Below, in pieces: positions 28,173 through 35,619 of a stretch of DNA of 64,000 nt. Numbering within the stretch: position 1 is the stretch's first letter; every line of letters starts with the position of its first letter. Position numbers and translations under genes: made by a program. Source of the stretch: Massilia sp. 9096 (lineage in GTDB: Bacteria > Pseudomonadota > Gammaproteobacteria > Burkholderiales > Burkholderiaceae_D). The notes under the pieces were generated by a model. It ran no database searches. It worked only from the letters and a program-made list of their open reading frames with translations, and was not told the origin of the DNA. The stretch covers positions 4,526,001-4,590,000 of the forward strand of contig NZ_JQNN01000001.1 in assembly GCF_000745265.1 (NCBI RefSeq). The letters run 5' to 3'.

Positions 28173-29708
28173 TTAGAGCGTGGGGCGGGCCAGGATCGCA
28201 GCCATGCCGGCGCCGTAGATGCCAAACAGCACCAGGACCGAGACTGCGAGGGCCACCAGGCGGCGCCGACGGCGCACGGTCTGTTCGGCGGTCCAATTCA
28301 TGCCGATGACGCCGATGACCGGCAGGCCGCTGACGTCGCGCAGCGTTGCCTGGCTCATGAAGGTCGGGCGGATCTGGCTCATCAGGAAGGCGACGGCGAG
28401 GCCGGCCACCAATGCGCCGCCGAACACCATCGAGAACAGGCGCACGCGGTTCGGGCCGCTCGGCTGGTTCGGGACGGTCGGCGGGTCGATCACGCGGAAG
28501 GTCAGCATGTCGGTGGCGGTCGTCAGGTCACCCGACAGGCGGGCCGACTCGCGGCGCTCGACCAGCTTCTGGTAATTGTCGTGGTTGACCTGGTAGTCGC
28601 GGTTCAGCTGGGCCAGCTGGACTTCGACTTCCGGCACCGAGGTGCTCTGGGCGCGCAGGCGCGAGACGCGGGTCTCGTAGTCCTGCACGCGGGCGCGCAT
28701 CGACGCCACGCGCGCCTCGGCGGTCGTCAGCGACACGGTCAGCTGCTGCAGCATCGGGCTGTAGCCGGCGCCCGGGTCGCTGCTGCGCTTCTTGTGCTTG
28801 GCCAGGTCGGCCTTCTGGGCCAGCAGCTGGTCCAGCAGGCGGCGGTTGGCGATGATGTCCGGGTGCTGGTCGGTGTACTGCAGGTGCAGCGCGTCCAGGT
28901 TCTTCTGCACGGTGACGATGCGCGCCTCGAGGTCCGGATCGACCATGACCGTATCGACCACGGTCTCGCCCGGCTTGGCCGGGTCGCCGTTGATCTGGTG
29001 GCGGATCGCGTTGCGCGCCTGCTCGGCTTCCGACAGCTCCATGCGGGCCTGGGTCAGCTGATCGGTGGCGGCGACCAGCTGGCTGCCGAAGTCGTCATTG
29101 CCGTGCGGCAGCATGTACATGTTCTTGATCTTGAATTCCTTCAGCGAATTCTCGGCGGCGGCCAGCTTCTGTTCGTACTGCTTGATCTGGTCGTCGATGA
29201 ACTGGATCGCTTTTTCGGAGTCGCCCTTCTTGCCGCCGTAGCTGCCCTCGACGAAGATGGTCATCAAGGAAGCGACCACGTCCTTGGCCAGCTTCGGGTT
29301 GTCCGAGGTGTAGCCGATCGTGTAGATGTCGTCGTGGTCGGTGCCGGCGATCCAGATCTTGGACATCAGCTCGTCGACCATCTTGTCGTGGTCCTTGGTG
29401 TTCTTGGCCTTGACGTCCAGGTCGACCATCCGCATCAGGCGCTCGACGTTCGGGCGGCTGATCAGGGTACGGCGCATGAACACGACCTGCTGCTCGAGGT
29501 TGGGCGTGGTGGTCATGCCCGACAGCAGCGGCTTGAGGATGCTCTGGGTGTCGACGTAGACACGCGCGGAGGCATCGTACTGGTTCGGCATGCGCAGCAC
29601 GACGACCCAGCCGATCAGGGCAATGGTCCAGGTGATCGCTACCGCATACCACCGGTACTTGCCAATCGCTTTGAGAAAATTCAGGAGTAAGGCCGTGATT
29701 TCTGCCAT
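28173..29708 (-). CDS. XrtA system polysaccharide chain-length determinant (Wzz/PCP)
   Basis: 511 aa inner-membrane co-polymerase. The N-terminal membrane segment (YAVAITWTIALIGWVVVL) is followed by the Wzz signature PNQYDASARVYVDTQSILKPLL. The middle is a long coiled-coil region (about 170-390). The Pro-rich PPTVPNQPSGPNRVRLFSMV precedes the second membrane segment, and a third hydrophobic stretch is at the C-terminus. It is the first gene of the leftward XrtA operon, with a GGTGAG Shine-Dalgarno. It pairs with the kinase 25 bp downstream. Confidence 0.94.
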   Translation of the reverse strand: MAEITALLLNFLKAIGKYRWYAVAITWTIALIGWVVVLRMPNQYDASARVYVDTQSILKPLLSGMTTTPNLEQQVVFMRRTLISRPNVERLMRMVDLDVKAKNTKDHDKMVDELMSKIWIAGTDHDDIYTIGYTSDNPKLAKDVVASLMTIFVEGSYGGKKGDSEKAIQFIDDQIKQYEQKLAAAENSLKEFKIKNMYMLPHGNDDFGSQLVAATDQLTQARMELSEAEQARNAIRHQINGDPAKPGETVVDTVMVDPDLEARIVTVQKNLDALHLQYTDQHPDIIANRRLLDQLLAQKADLAKHKKRSSDPGAGYSPMLQQLTVSLTTAEARVASMRARVQDYETRVSRLRAQSTSVPEVEVQLAQLNRDYQVNHDNYQKLVERRESARLSGDLTTATDMLTFRVIDPPTVPNQPSGPNRVRLFSMVFGGALVAGLAVAFLMSQIRPTFMSQATLRDVSGLPVIGVIGMNWTAEQTVRRRRRLVALAVSVLVLFGIYGAGMAAILARPTL

Positions 29709-29726
29709 CTTCAGCTCACCATAAAC

Positions 29727-29753
29727 GACCCGTGTTGCTTATTAACACGGGTC
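29727..29753 (-). promoter_or_regulatory. 5'-leader hairpin of XrtA operon
   Basis: Perfect 10-bp stem GACCCGTGTT / AACACGGGTC with a 7-nt loop (29737-29743), ending 19 bp upstream of the chain-length gene start. On the minus strand it is followed by GTTTATGG, not a T-run, so it is not a classic terminator. Position in the leader suggests mRNA stabilisation or control of initiation. Confidence 0.5.
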
Positions 29754-29822
29754 TAGAAAAAATTAAATACCTCGCATGATCGCTTGTAGTCTAAGCAATT
29801 GCAATTACACGAGAGAAAAATT

Positions 29823-29837
29823 TGACGCACTGCGTCA
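29823..29837. repeat. Inverted repeat TGACGC-ACT-GCGTCA (operator candidate)
   Basis: Perfect 6-3-6 inverted repeat lying between the divergent protease gene and the XrtA operon. Symmetry and position fit a dimeric regulator site. The regulator is not identifiable. Confidence 0.4.
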
Positions 29838-30000
29838 CCGGGTGCCACGGCTACAACACAAATTCCAATGTGCAACCATAAACCAGGCGATTTTCGCATT
29901 GATATTGCTCAATTGTTATCCATAAGTCAATAAAATCAACTCATAGAATTTCGCTAAGACAATATTTCTGCTGTGCAGCTACAAGAACTCGCGTAGACTT

Positions 30001-30825
30001 GTGAATCGCATCTTGCCCAAAATCAAACGCTTCATTGTAATGTTTAAAATGCAAAGGGGGGTGCACGCTTGGCTGAGCGGCGTGCTGACCTTCGTCACCC
30101 TACTCTCTTGCAGCACTGCATCACATGCTGCCGAACTCACCACAATCATTCCCAACATCAAGCGCTCTGTCGTCGGTGTCGGCACCTTCGAACGCACCCG
30201 CAGTCCCTCGACGACCTTCGTCGGCACCGGCTTCATCGTGGGTGACGGCCTGGGCGTGATCACCAATGCCCACGTAGTGCCGGAAAGCACCGATGCTGCC
30301 CATATGGAACAGCTCGGCATCGTGATCGGCGAGGGCGAGATGGTGCGTTTTCGTCCAGCCGAGTTGGTTGCGCGCGACACCGAACACGATCTGGCCTACC
30401 TGCGCCTGTCCGGTCCGCCGCTGCCGGCGCTCGAACTGGCCGATTCGGACAGCGCGCTGGAAGGGCAGTCGCTGGCGTTCACGGGTTATCCGCTGGGCAT
30501 GGTGCTGGGCCTGCATGCGGCCACCAACCGCGCTACCTTATCAGCGATCACGCCGATCGTGATGCCCTCGCTGAGCTCGCGCAAACTGGATGCGCGCCAG
30601 ATCACGGCACTGTCGCGCCGCCCGTTCAGTATCTTCCAGCTGGACGGCACGGCCTATCCGGGCAACAGCGGCAGTCCGCTCTACGATGCCGCGACCGGCA
30701 AGGTGGTGGGCGTGATCAACGCCGTGTTCGTCAAAGGCCTGAAAGAGAATGCAATCAGCAATCCGAGCGGGATCACTTATGCGATCCCGGCGAATTATGC
30801 CCGCGAGCTGATGCAGAAGAAATGA
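30001..30825 (+). CDS. Secreted trypsin-like serine protease
   Basis: 274 aa from GTG 30001. ATG at 30040 or 30049 are alternatives that keep the signal sequence. The hydrophobic segment WLSGVLTFVTLLSCSTASHA with cleavage after SHA predicts export. The chymotrypsin-fold triad is visible: H91 in ITNAHVV, D130 in EHDLAYL, S224 in GNSGSPL. No PDZ domain follows, unlike DegP/HtrA, so it is a short protease of the trypsin_2 type. It sits between the XrtA operon and the export lipoprotein gene. It could process a surface protein or act in quality control of the export machinery. Confidence 0.88.
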   Translation: MNRILPKIKRFIVMFKMQRGVHAWLSGVLTFVTLLSCSTASHAAELTTIIPNIKRSVVGVGTFERTRSPSTTFVGTGFIVGDGLGVITNAHVVPESTDAAHMEQLGIVIGEGEMVRFRPAELVARDTEHDLAYLRLSGPPLPALELADSDSALEGQSLAFTGYPLGMVLGLHAATNRATLSAITPIVMPSLSSRKLDARQITALSRRPFSIFQLDGTAYPGNSGSPLYDAATGKVVGVINAVFVKGLKENAISNPSGITYAIPANYARELMQKK

Positions 30826-30961
30826 AAAGATGCCGCAAAGATACAGTATGGTAATAAAAAACAATTTCCAATCGTGCGCGGTCTTTTCATTTGGCATCAT
30901 GTTATACAATACGCCGCTGTTAACGGCTTAATAACAAAACAGTTTTAGCAAGGGATCTCAC

Positions 30962-31588
30962 GTGGGCAAGTACAAGTCGAACCTGATCAAAACTTCGGCC
31001 ATCGCTCTCATCGCCGCGAGCACGCTCGCGCTGGGCGGTTGCGCGACGCGCACGCCGCTGCCGGTCGATAACCCGGCCGCCGCCAGCGATTACCTGATCG
31101 GCCCGGGCGACAGCGTCAACATCATCGTATGGCGCAATCCGGAAGTCTCGATGTCGGTGCCGGTCCGTCCGGACGGCAAGATCACCACGCCGCTGGTCGA
31201 GGATCTGCAAGCATCGGGCAAAACCTCGACGGAACTGGCGCGCGACATCGAAAAGTCGCTGTCCAAGTTCATCCAGCAACCGGTGGTGACCGTGGTCGTG
31301 ACCGGTTTCGTCGGTACCTACGGCGAGCAGATCCGTGTGATCGGCCAGGCCGCCCGCCCGGCCGCGCTGCCGTATCGCCGCGACATGAGCCTGATGGACG
31401 TGCTGATCGCCGTCGGCGGCACCACGGAATTCGCTGCCGGCAATCGCGCCAGCCTGATCCGTACGGTCGATGGCAAGCAACAGCGTTACAATGTGCGTCT
31501 GGACGACCTGATCAAGGGCGGCGACATTTCTGCCAACCTGCAGATGCGCCCGGGCGACGTGCTGATTATTCCGGAAAGTTATTTCTGA
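30962..31588 (+). CDS. XrtA/PEP-CTERM system exopolysaccharide export lipoprotein (Wza-like)
   Basis: 208 aa from GTG 30962 with AAGGGATCTCAC upstream. Lipoprotein signal with lipobox LALGGC (C27). The polysaccharide export domain starts at DYLIGPGDSVNIIVWRNPEVS and is followed by a SLBB-like segment (IRVIGQAARPAALPYRRDMSLMDVLIAVGG) and the end motif RPGDVLIIPESYF. It forms the periplasmic/outer-membrane EPS export channel. In many XrtA loci this gene leads the chain-length/kinase operon. Here it is on the opposite strand, 1.25 kb away, with a protease gene between. Confidence 0.93.
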   Translation: MGKYKSNLIKTSAIALIAASTLALGGCATRTPLPVDNPAAASDYLIGPGDSVNIIVWRNPEVSMSVPVRPDGKITTPLVEDLQASGKTSTELARDIEKSLSKFIQQPVVTVVVTGFVGTYGEQIRVIGQAARPAALPYRRDMSLMDVLIAVGGTTEFAAGNRASLIRTVDGKQQRYNVRLDDLIKGGDISANLQMRPGDVLIIPESYF

Positions 31589-31620
31589 TTCTGTCAGGTT
31601 TCTTTACAACGGCCGTCCGT

Positions 31621-31664
31621 CAGATGATCAGGCAGGCAATAAAAATGCCTAAGTCCCTGATCTG
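31621..31664. terminator. Hairpin after export lipoprotein gene
   Basis: Arms CAGAT(G)ATCAGG (31621-31632) and CCTGATCTG (31656-31664) pair with one bulged G. An inner GGCA/TGCC pair makes the stem longer. There is no clear T-run after it. It separates the export gene from the sigma-54 promoter 29 bp further on, so it probably insulates the two units. Confidence 0.35.
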
Positions 31665-31692
31665 TAAGTGTTGCATTCCGTGATTGGCTGAT

Positions 31693-31708
31693 TGGCACAA
31701 GGATTGCT
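31693..31708 (+). promoter_or_regulatory. Sigma-54 (-24/-12) promoter upstream of HPr-rel-A cassette
   Basis: TGGCACA-AGGA-TTGCT matches the sigma-54 consensus TGGCACR-N4-TTGCW at every defined base, with exactly 10 bp between the GG and GC. The expected transcription start is near 31720, 55 bp before the GTG at 31775. Established knowledge: PEP-CTERM genes in several betaproteobacteria depend on RpoN and the PrsK/PrsR two-component system. A near-identical element precedes the PEP-CTERM gene at 36527-36542. Confidence 0.85.
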
Positions 31709-31774
31709 TGCCCATGCTGAATGTGGCATTGTAGGCCGTGCCCGACTGTTATGAAGAACCGAGTGAGGACCGAA

Positions 31775-32404
31775 GTGGCTACCGAAGACCGTCACCCCAG
31801 CGATACCAACCCAGCACCGACCCCGGAAGGCGGCGACCAGCCTGCCGCGCCGGCGTCCGGCCTGTCGGCCAAGGGCGCGTCGCGTCGACGCTTCGCCAGG
31901 GCCGGCGCCGGCGCCACCGGCGTGCTGCTGACCCTGTACAGCCAGCCCGGCATGGCGTGCACCTATTGCGGCATCTCGCCTTCCGCGGCGATGTCGGCGA
32001 TCGGCCAGAACAAGCAGATCGGCACGCTGAGCCACAAAGGACCGGCAGCGGTCTGCAACGGCCAGCCGCCCAGCTACTGGGCCGGCCAATACACGCGCTG
32101 GCCGGCGGGCTGCTCCAAGACCGATGCCTTCCATCGCCACTTCAGCTGCGCGACCTTCAGCAACTGGTACACCGAGACCTGCAACAGCGTCGCGGCCGGC
32201 GCCAGCTGCGACGCCAGCCGCGTGGGTCAGTACATCATGGCGGCTTACCTGAACGTGCTGTCGGGCCGCGTCAACTTCATCAGCATCGAATCGATCAAAG
32301 CGGCCTGGACCGAATGGTCGACCAAGGGCTACTACGAGCCGATCGCCGGCCAGAAGTGGTACGCCAACGACATCGTCGGCTACCTGGCCGGAACCATGGA
32401 CTAA
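31775..32404 (+). CDS. Tat-exported Cys-rich protein of HPr-rel-A cassette, function unknown
   Basis: 209 aa from GTG 31775, chosen for GAGGA 5 bp upstream. An ATG at 31751 would add 8 residues without a Shine-Dalgarno. Residues about 36-42 read SRRRFAR, a twin-arginine motif, followed by a moderately hydrophobic stretch and a likely cleavage around PGMA. The mature part has seven cysteines (first two as C-T-Y-C) and many aromatics. No family is recognised. It is first in a four-gene unit behind the sigma-54 promoter, and its stop is 5 bp before the PqqD-like gene. I infer that it is the product or substrate of the cassette. Confidence 0.75.
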   Translation: MATEDRHPSDTNPAPTPEGGDQPAAPASGLSAKGASRRRFARAGAGATGVLLTLYSQPGMACTYCGISPSAAMSAIGQNKQIGTLSHKGPAAVCNGQPPSYWAGQYTRWPAGCSKTDAFHRHFSCATFSNWYTETCNSVAAGASCDASRVGQYIMAAYLNVLSGRVNFISIESIKAAWTEWSTKGYYEPIAGQKWYANDIVGYLAGTMD

Positions 32405-32409
32405 AGTTC

Positions 32410-32715
32410 GTGGCGGCAAGCGAGACCTGGTCGCTGCGGCCGGGGCAAACCCTGCAGCACCGGCAGTGGGATGGCGAATACGTGTTGTACAACGACCTGT
32501 CCGGCGACACCCACCTGTTGGACGACGCCGCCGTGGTCCTGCTGCAGGCCCTGCGCGGTGGGCCGGCCACGCACGCGGCGCTGACCGCGGTACTGGAAAA
32601 TGAATTCGAAGCCGACCAGGGTGCCGATGGTGAAGCGCTCGATTTCGCGGCCGAGGCCGACGCCTTGCTGGAGCACATGAAGCGCCTGTTCCTGGTGGAC
32701 CGCAACGCATGCTGA
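32410..32715 (+). CDS. PqqD-like protein of HPr-rel-A system
   Basis: About 101 aa from a GTG at 32410, the first in-frame start after the upstream stop. The sequence DGEYVLYNDLSGDTHLLDDAAVVLLQALRGG is PqqD-like: a beta-hairpin followed by a helix, as in peptide chaperones that present precursor peptides to modifying enzymes. The C-terminal half (ALDFAAEADALLEHMKRLFLVDRN) is the usual helical end. It overlaps the HprK-related kinase gene by 7 bp. The HPr-rel-A name is from established family definitions that group this PqqD relative with the kinase. The biochemical role is not established. Confidence 0.82.
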   Translation: MAASETWSLRPGQTLQHRQWDGEYVLYNDLSGDTHLLDDAAVVLLQALRGGPATHAALTAVLENEFEADQGADGEALDFAAEADALLEHMKRLFLVDRNAC

Positions 32716-33626
32716 CGGTGGCATCGCTGTCGCGCGCCGAACTCGCGGCGCGCCTGGCCGGACCGGGCCTGAGCGTGCAGACCGGTCCTTTCGTCAGCCG
32801 CATCCATTCCCCGATCGACCGTATCGCCGAAGGCATCGCCACGCTGTATGGCGACTATCCGCTGCGCGCGCTCGACGATTTCGCCGACTTCCACGTCCAC
32901 ATGCGCCGCTCCGGCGGCGTGCGCCGCTGGTATCGGCCGCAGGTCTCGTTCGACATCGACGGCCTGGTGCCGTTCGAGCCGCTGCCGCAGGCGCATGCTT
33001 TCCCGATGCTGGAGTGGGCGCTGAACTGGTGCATCTCGACGCGCGCCCATGCCTACCTGATGATCCACGCCGCCGTGGTCGAACGCGACGGGCTGGCGGC
33101 CATCCTGCCGGCGCCGCCCGGCTCGGGAAAAAGCACGCTGTGCGCGGCGCTGGTCAGCCGCGGCTGGCGCCTGCTGTCCGATGAACTGGCCCTGATCCGC
33201 CCCCAGGACGGTCTGTTGGTGCCGGTGCCGCGCCCGATCAGCCTGAAGAACCGCTCGATCGACGTGATCCGCGGCTTTGCGCGCGATCCGGTGATCAGCC
33301 GCCCGGTCGAGAACACCACCAAAGGCACGGTCGCGCACGTGAAAGCCCCGAGCGACAGCATCGCGCGCGCGCACGAGAGCGCACGCCCGGCCTGGATCGT
33401 GTTCCCGAAATACGAAGCCGGCGCCGCTACCTCGCTCGAACCGATCGCACGCGCACGCGCCTTTTTCCGCGTCGCCGAAAACGCTTTCAATTACAGCCCG
33501 CTGGGCGCGGTCGGCTTCAATACGCTGGCCGATACCATCGACCGCACGGCCATCTACGACTTCCGCTACAGCCAGCTGGAAGAGGCGATCGCCGTGTTCG
33601 CGTCGCTCGAGCCGCCGGCGCCATGA
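32709..33626 (+). CDS. HprK-related kinase A
   Basis: 305 aa. The C-terminal two-thirds carry an HPr kinase-like P-loop fold: LMIHAAVVERDGLAAILPAPPGSGKST (P-loop about 136-143) and WRLLSDELALI, the Asp/Glu metal site after the P-loop. The N-terminal 100 residues are specific to this group. No HPr/PTS gene is nearby. Established: this family occurs with a PqqD-like protein and a nucleotidyltransferase. The kinase target is unknown. The neighbour order suggests a peptide or protein bound by the PqqD partner. It overlaps its downstream gene by 4 bp (ATGA). Confidence 0.87.
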   Translation: MLTVASLSRAELAARLAGPGLSVQTGPFVSRIHSPIDRIAEGIATLYGDYPLRALDDFADFHVHMRRSGGVRRWYRPQVSFDIDGLVPFEPLPQAHAFPMLEWALNWCISTRAHAYLMIHAAVVERDGLAAILPAPPGSGKSTLCAALVSRGWRLLSDELALIRPQDGLLVPVPRPISLKNRSIDVIRGFARDPVISRPVENTTKGTVAHVKAPSDSIARAHESARPAWIVFPKYEAGAATSLEPIARARAFFRVAENAFNYSPLGAVGFNTLADTIDRTAIYDFRYSQLEEAIAVFASLEPPAP

Positions 33627-34702
33627 AGCGTTTGCCGATCCTCGTGTGCGCGCTGCGCGACCCCGGCCAGGTGGTGAGTTACACGCCGGCCGACTGGGAC
33701 CTGCTGCTGCGCCAGAGCGCGGCGACCAACCTGACCCCGACCCTGCTGTCACTGATCGAAGCGCGCGGCCTGTTGCAGTCGGTGCCGGCGCCGGCGCGCG
33801 CGCACTTCGACTGGGTGCGCCCGCTGGCCGCACGCCACCAGCAGGCGGTGCGCTTCGAAGTCGCCTGCATCCAGGCTGCGCTGCAGCCGACCGGCCTGCC
33901 GCTGCTGCTGCTCAAGGGTGCCGCGTATGCGATGGCCGGCCTGGAGGCGGGGCGCGGACGCCTGTTCGGCGACATCGACCTGCTGGTCCCGAAGGCGAGA
34001 TTGGACGACGTCGAGGCGGCGCTGATGCTGGCCGGCTGGGCCGGCACCCACCACGACGACTACGACCAGCGCTATTACCGCCAGTGGATGCACGAGCTGC
34101 CGCCGATGACGCACGTGCGGCGCGGCAGCAGCATCGACGTGCACCATGCGCTGGTGCCCGAGACCGCGCCGGTGCGCCCGGATCCCGACAGCCTGCGCGC
34201 CCGCGCGCGACCGATCGAAGGCATGCCCGGCCTGGCGACCCTGGCCCCGGACGACATGGTGCTGCACAGCGCCGTGCACCTGTTCTTCGACGGCGAATTC
34301 GACAAGGGCTTGCGCGACCTGTTCGACCTGCACCGCCTGCTGGGCGAGTTCGGCGTCGAACCCGGTTTCTGGGACGGCCTGGTCGCGCGCGCGCGCGTGC
34401 TCGAGCTGGGCCGGCCGCTGTTCTATGCGTTGCGCCATACCACGCGCATGTTCGGCACCGCGGTGCCGCCGGCGGTGCTGGCGGCGGTCGCGCCGCAAGG
34501 CCCGAACCCGGTGCTGCTGCCGCTGATGGACTGGCTGTTCGCGCGCGCGCTGCTGCCGCTGCACCCTAGCTGCGACACCCGTGCCAGCGCCGGCGCGCGC
34601 TTCCTGCTGTACGTGCGCGGCAACTGGCTGCGCATGCCGCCCTTGCTGCTGTCGCGCCACCTGTTCCACAAAGCCTTCCTGACGCCGCGCGCTGCGTCGT
34701 GA
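33623..34702 (+). CDS. Nucleotidyltransferase-fold protein (NTP_transf_5 type) of HPr-rel-A cassette
   Basis: 359 aa. The N-terminal region has a pol-beta-like nucleotidyltransferase signature: LLLLKGAAYAMAG (about 95-106) and GRLFGDIDLLVPKARLDDVEAAL with the acidic pair in GDIDLLV (116-122). SIDVHHALVP would supply the third acid. The rest is helical. This uncharacterised family is often next to HprK-related kinases. It may nucleotidylate a protein or small molecule. It is the last gene of the sigma-54 unit and is coupled to the kinase by a 4-bp overlap. No terminator is visible after it. Confidence 0.83.
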   Translation: MKRLPILVCALRDPGQVVSYTPADWDLLLRQSAATNLTPTLLSLIEARGLLQSVPAPARAHFDWVRPLAARHQQAVRFEVACIQAALQPTGLPLLLLKGAAYAMAGLEAGRGRLFGDIDLLVPKARLDDVEAALMLAGWAGTHHDDYDQRYYRQWMHELPPMTHVRRGSSIDVHHALVPETAPVRPDPDSLRARARPIEGMPGLATLAPDDMVLHSAVHLFFDGEFDKGLRDLFDLHRLLGEFGVEPGFWDGLVARARVLELGRPLFYALRHTTRMFGTAVPPAVLAAVAPQGPNPVLLPLMDWLFARALLPLHPSCDTRASAGARFLLYVRGNWLRMPPLLLSRHLFHKAFLTPRAAS

Positions 34703-34792
34703 CCTTCGGCCACACGCTGCTGGCTTCGATCGCACGGATCGCATACCATAGCTCGTATTGAATTTAATGCAATTCATACCGATGAGGACGGC

Positions 34793-35533
34793 ATGGACGA
34801 TGCGCGCGACCCCCTGGTGCGGCTGCAGGATCTGCAGCACTTTCTCGCCAGCGGCACCTTGGAGGACCGCCTGAACCAGCAAGCCGCCTCCACGGCGGTC
34901 CTGATCGGCGCCGCCAGCTGTTCGATCATGTTGCTGGGCAGCGGGGAGGGCGCGGATGCGCGGATGCGCCTGGTCGCGCGCCACGGCCGCCTGCCGGATG
35001 CCGCGCTGGAGGCCTCGGTCGGGCGCGGCGAAGGCATCGCCGGGCGCGTGCTGGCCAGCGGCGAAGCGCTGCTGGTGCCCGACATCCACGTCTCCGAACT
35101 GGCGCCGCTGGCGCGCCGGCATGCCGACTGCGGCTCCAGCCTGATCTGCGCGCCGATCCGCATCGACGGCAAGCTGGTGGGTGTGGTCAACGCCGCCAGC
35201 ACCCCCTGTGCGCCGGAATTCGGCGAGACCGAGTTGCGCCTGCTCGAGGTCACCGCGCTGTTCATCGGCAAGTCGATCCAGGTGCAGCAGCTGCAGCGCC
35301 TGCTCGATTCGCGCTTTGCCCAGATGGCGCTGCTGCAGGAAGCGCAGCAGCGGGTCGGCGAATCGGTGCGGGTGGCGTACCAGAATCCGGAAGACGTGGC
35401 CAAGATCCTGGCGCGCTCGTTTTTCCGCGAAATGACCAGGGCCGGCTTCGAGTCGGCGCAGATCGTCAGCGCGGCCACCGAATTGATCGACCAGCTGAAC
35501 CAGCATCTGCAGCAGCGCCGTCCGCACGCCTGA
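34793..35533 (+). CDS. GAF-domain protein
   Basis: 246 aa. Residues about 20-165 form a GAF domain (STAVLIGAASCSIMLLG, GRGEGIAGRVLASGEALLVPDI, SLICAPIRIDGKLVGVVNA), followed by a helical C-terminus (about 166-246) without an HTH, kinase or GGDEF domain. It is probably a cytoplasmic small-ligand or redox sensor acting through a partner. It lies between the HPr-rel-A cassette and the convergent PEP-CTERM gene. GAGGAC precedes the ATG, and the upstream 90 bp carry no sigma-54 element. It may be cotranscribed with the cassette. Confidence 0.82.
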   Translation: MDDARDPLVRLQDLQHFLASGTLEDRLNQQAASTAVLIGAASCSIMLLGSGEGADARMRLVARHGRLPDAALEASVGRGEGIAGRVLASGEALLVPDIHVSELAPLARRHADCGSSLICAPIRIDGKLVGVVNAASTPCAPEFGETELRLLEVTALFIGKSIQVQQLQRLLDSRFAQMALLQEAQQRVGESVRVAYQNPEDVAKILARSFFREMTRAGFESAQIVSAATELIDQLNQHLQQRRPHA

Positions 35534-35570
35534 TGGTGTATTGATCGATGCGCTACGCCGCGCATGGACG

Positions 35571-35599
35571 AAAAAAAACCGGCCGAAGCCGGTTTTTTT
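35571..35599. terminator. Bidirectional intrinsic terminator (GAF gene / PEP-CTERM gene)
   Basis: An A-run, the stem AACCGGC-cgaa-GCCGGTT and a T-run form a symmetric hairpin with U-tracts in both directions. It lies between the stops of the two convergent genes (35533 and 35620) and should terminate both. Confidence 0.92.
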
Positions 35600-35619
35600 C
35601 AAGCTGCCGACGGGTCGAA

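Larger units (their letters stand above)
29709..30000. promoter_or_regulatory. Regulatory region upstream of XrtA operon, divergent from protease gene
   Basis: This 292-bp AT-rich gap must contain the promoter of the long leftward operon and that of the rightward protease. It holds a perfect 10-bp hairpin at 29727-29753 and a 6-3-6 inverted repeat at 29823-29837, listed separately. A TGGCAC on the minus strand near 29851 has the wrong spacing for a sigma-54 element. No strong sigma-70 promoter was recognised. Confidence 0.55.

Noticed and set aside
29845..29860. TGGCAC on the minus strand upstream of the XrtA operon as a sigma-54 promoter
   Set aside because: The nearest GC lies 11 rather than 10 bp from the GG, and the -12 TTGC is absent.
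30890..30911. TTGGCA...TATACA as a sigma-70 or sigma-54 promoter of the export lipoprotein gene
   Set aside because: Spacing of 6 bp is impossible for sigma-70, and the -12 GC is missing for sigma-54. TATACA alone may be a -10.
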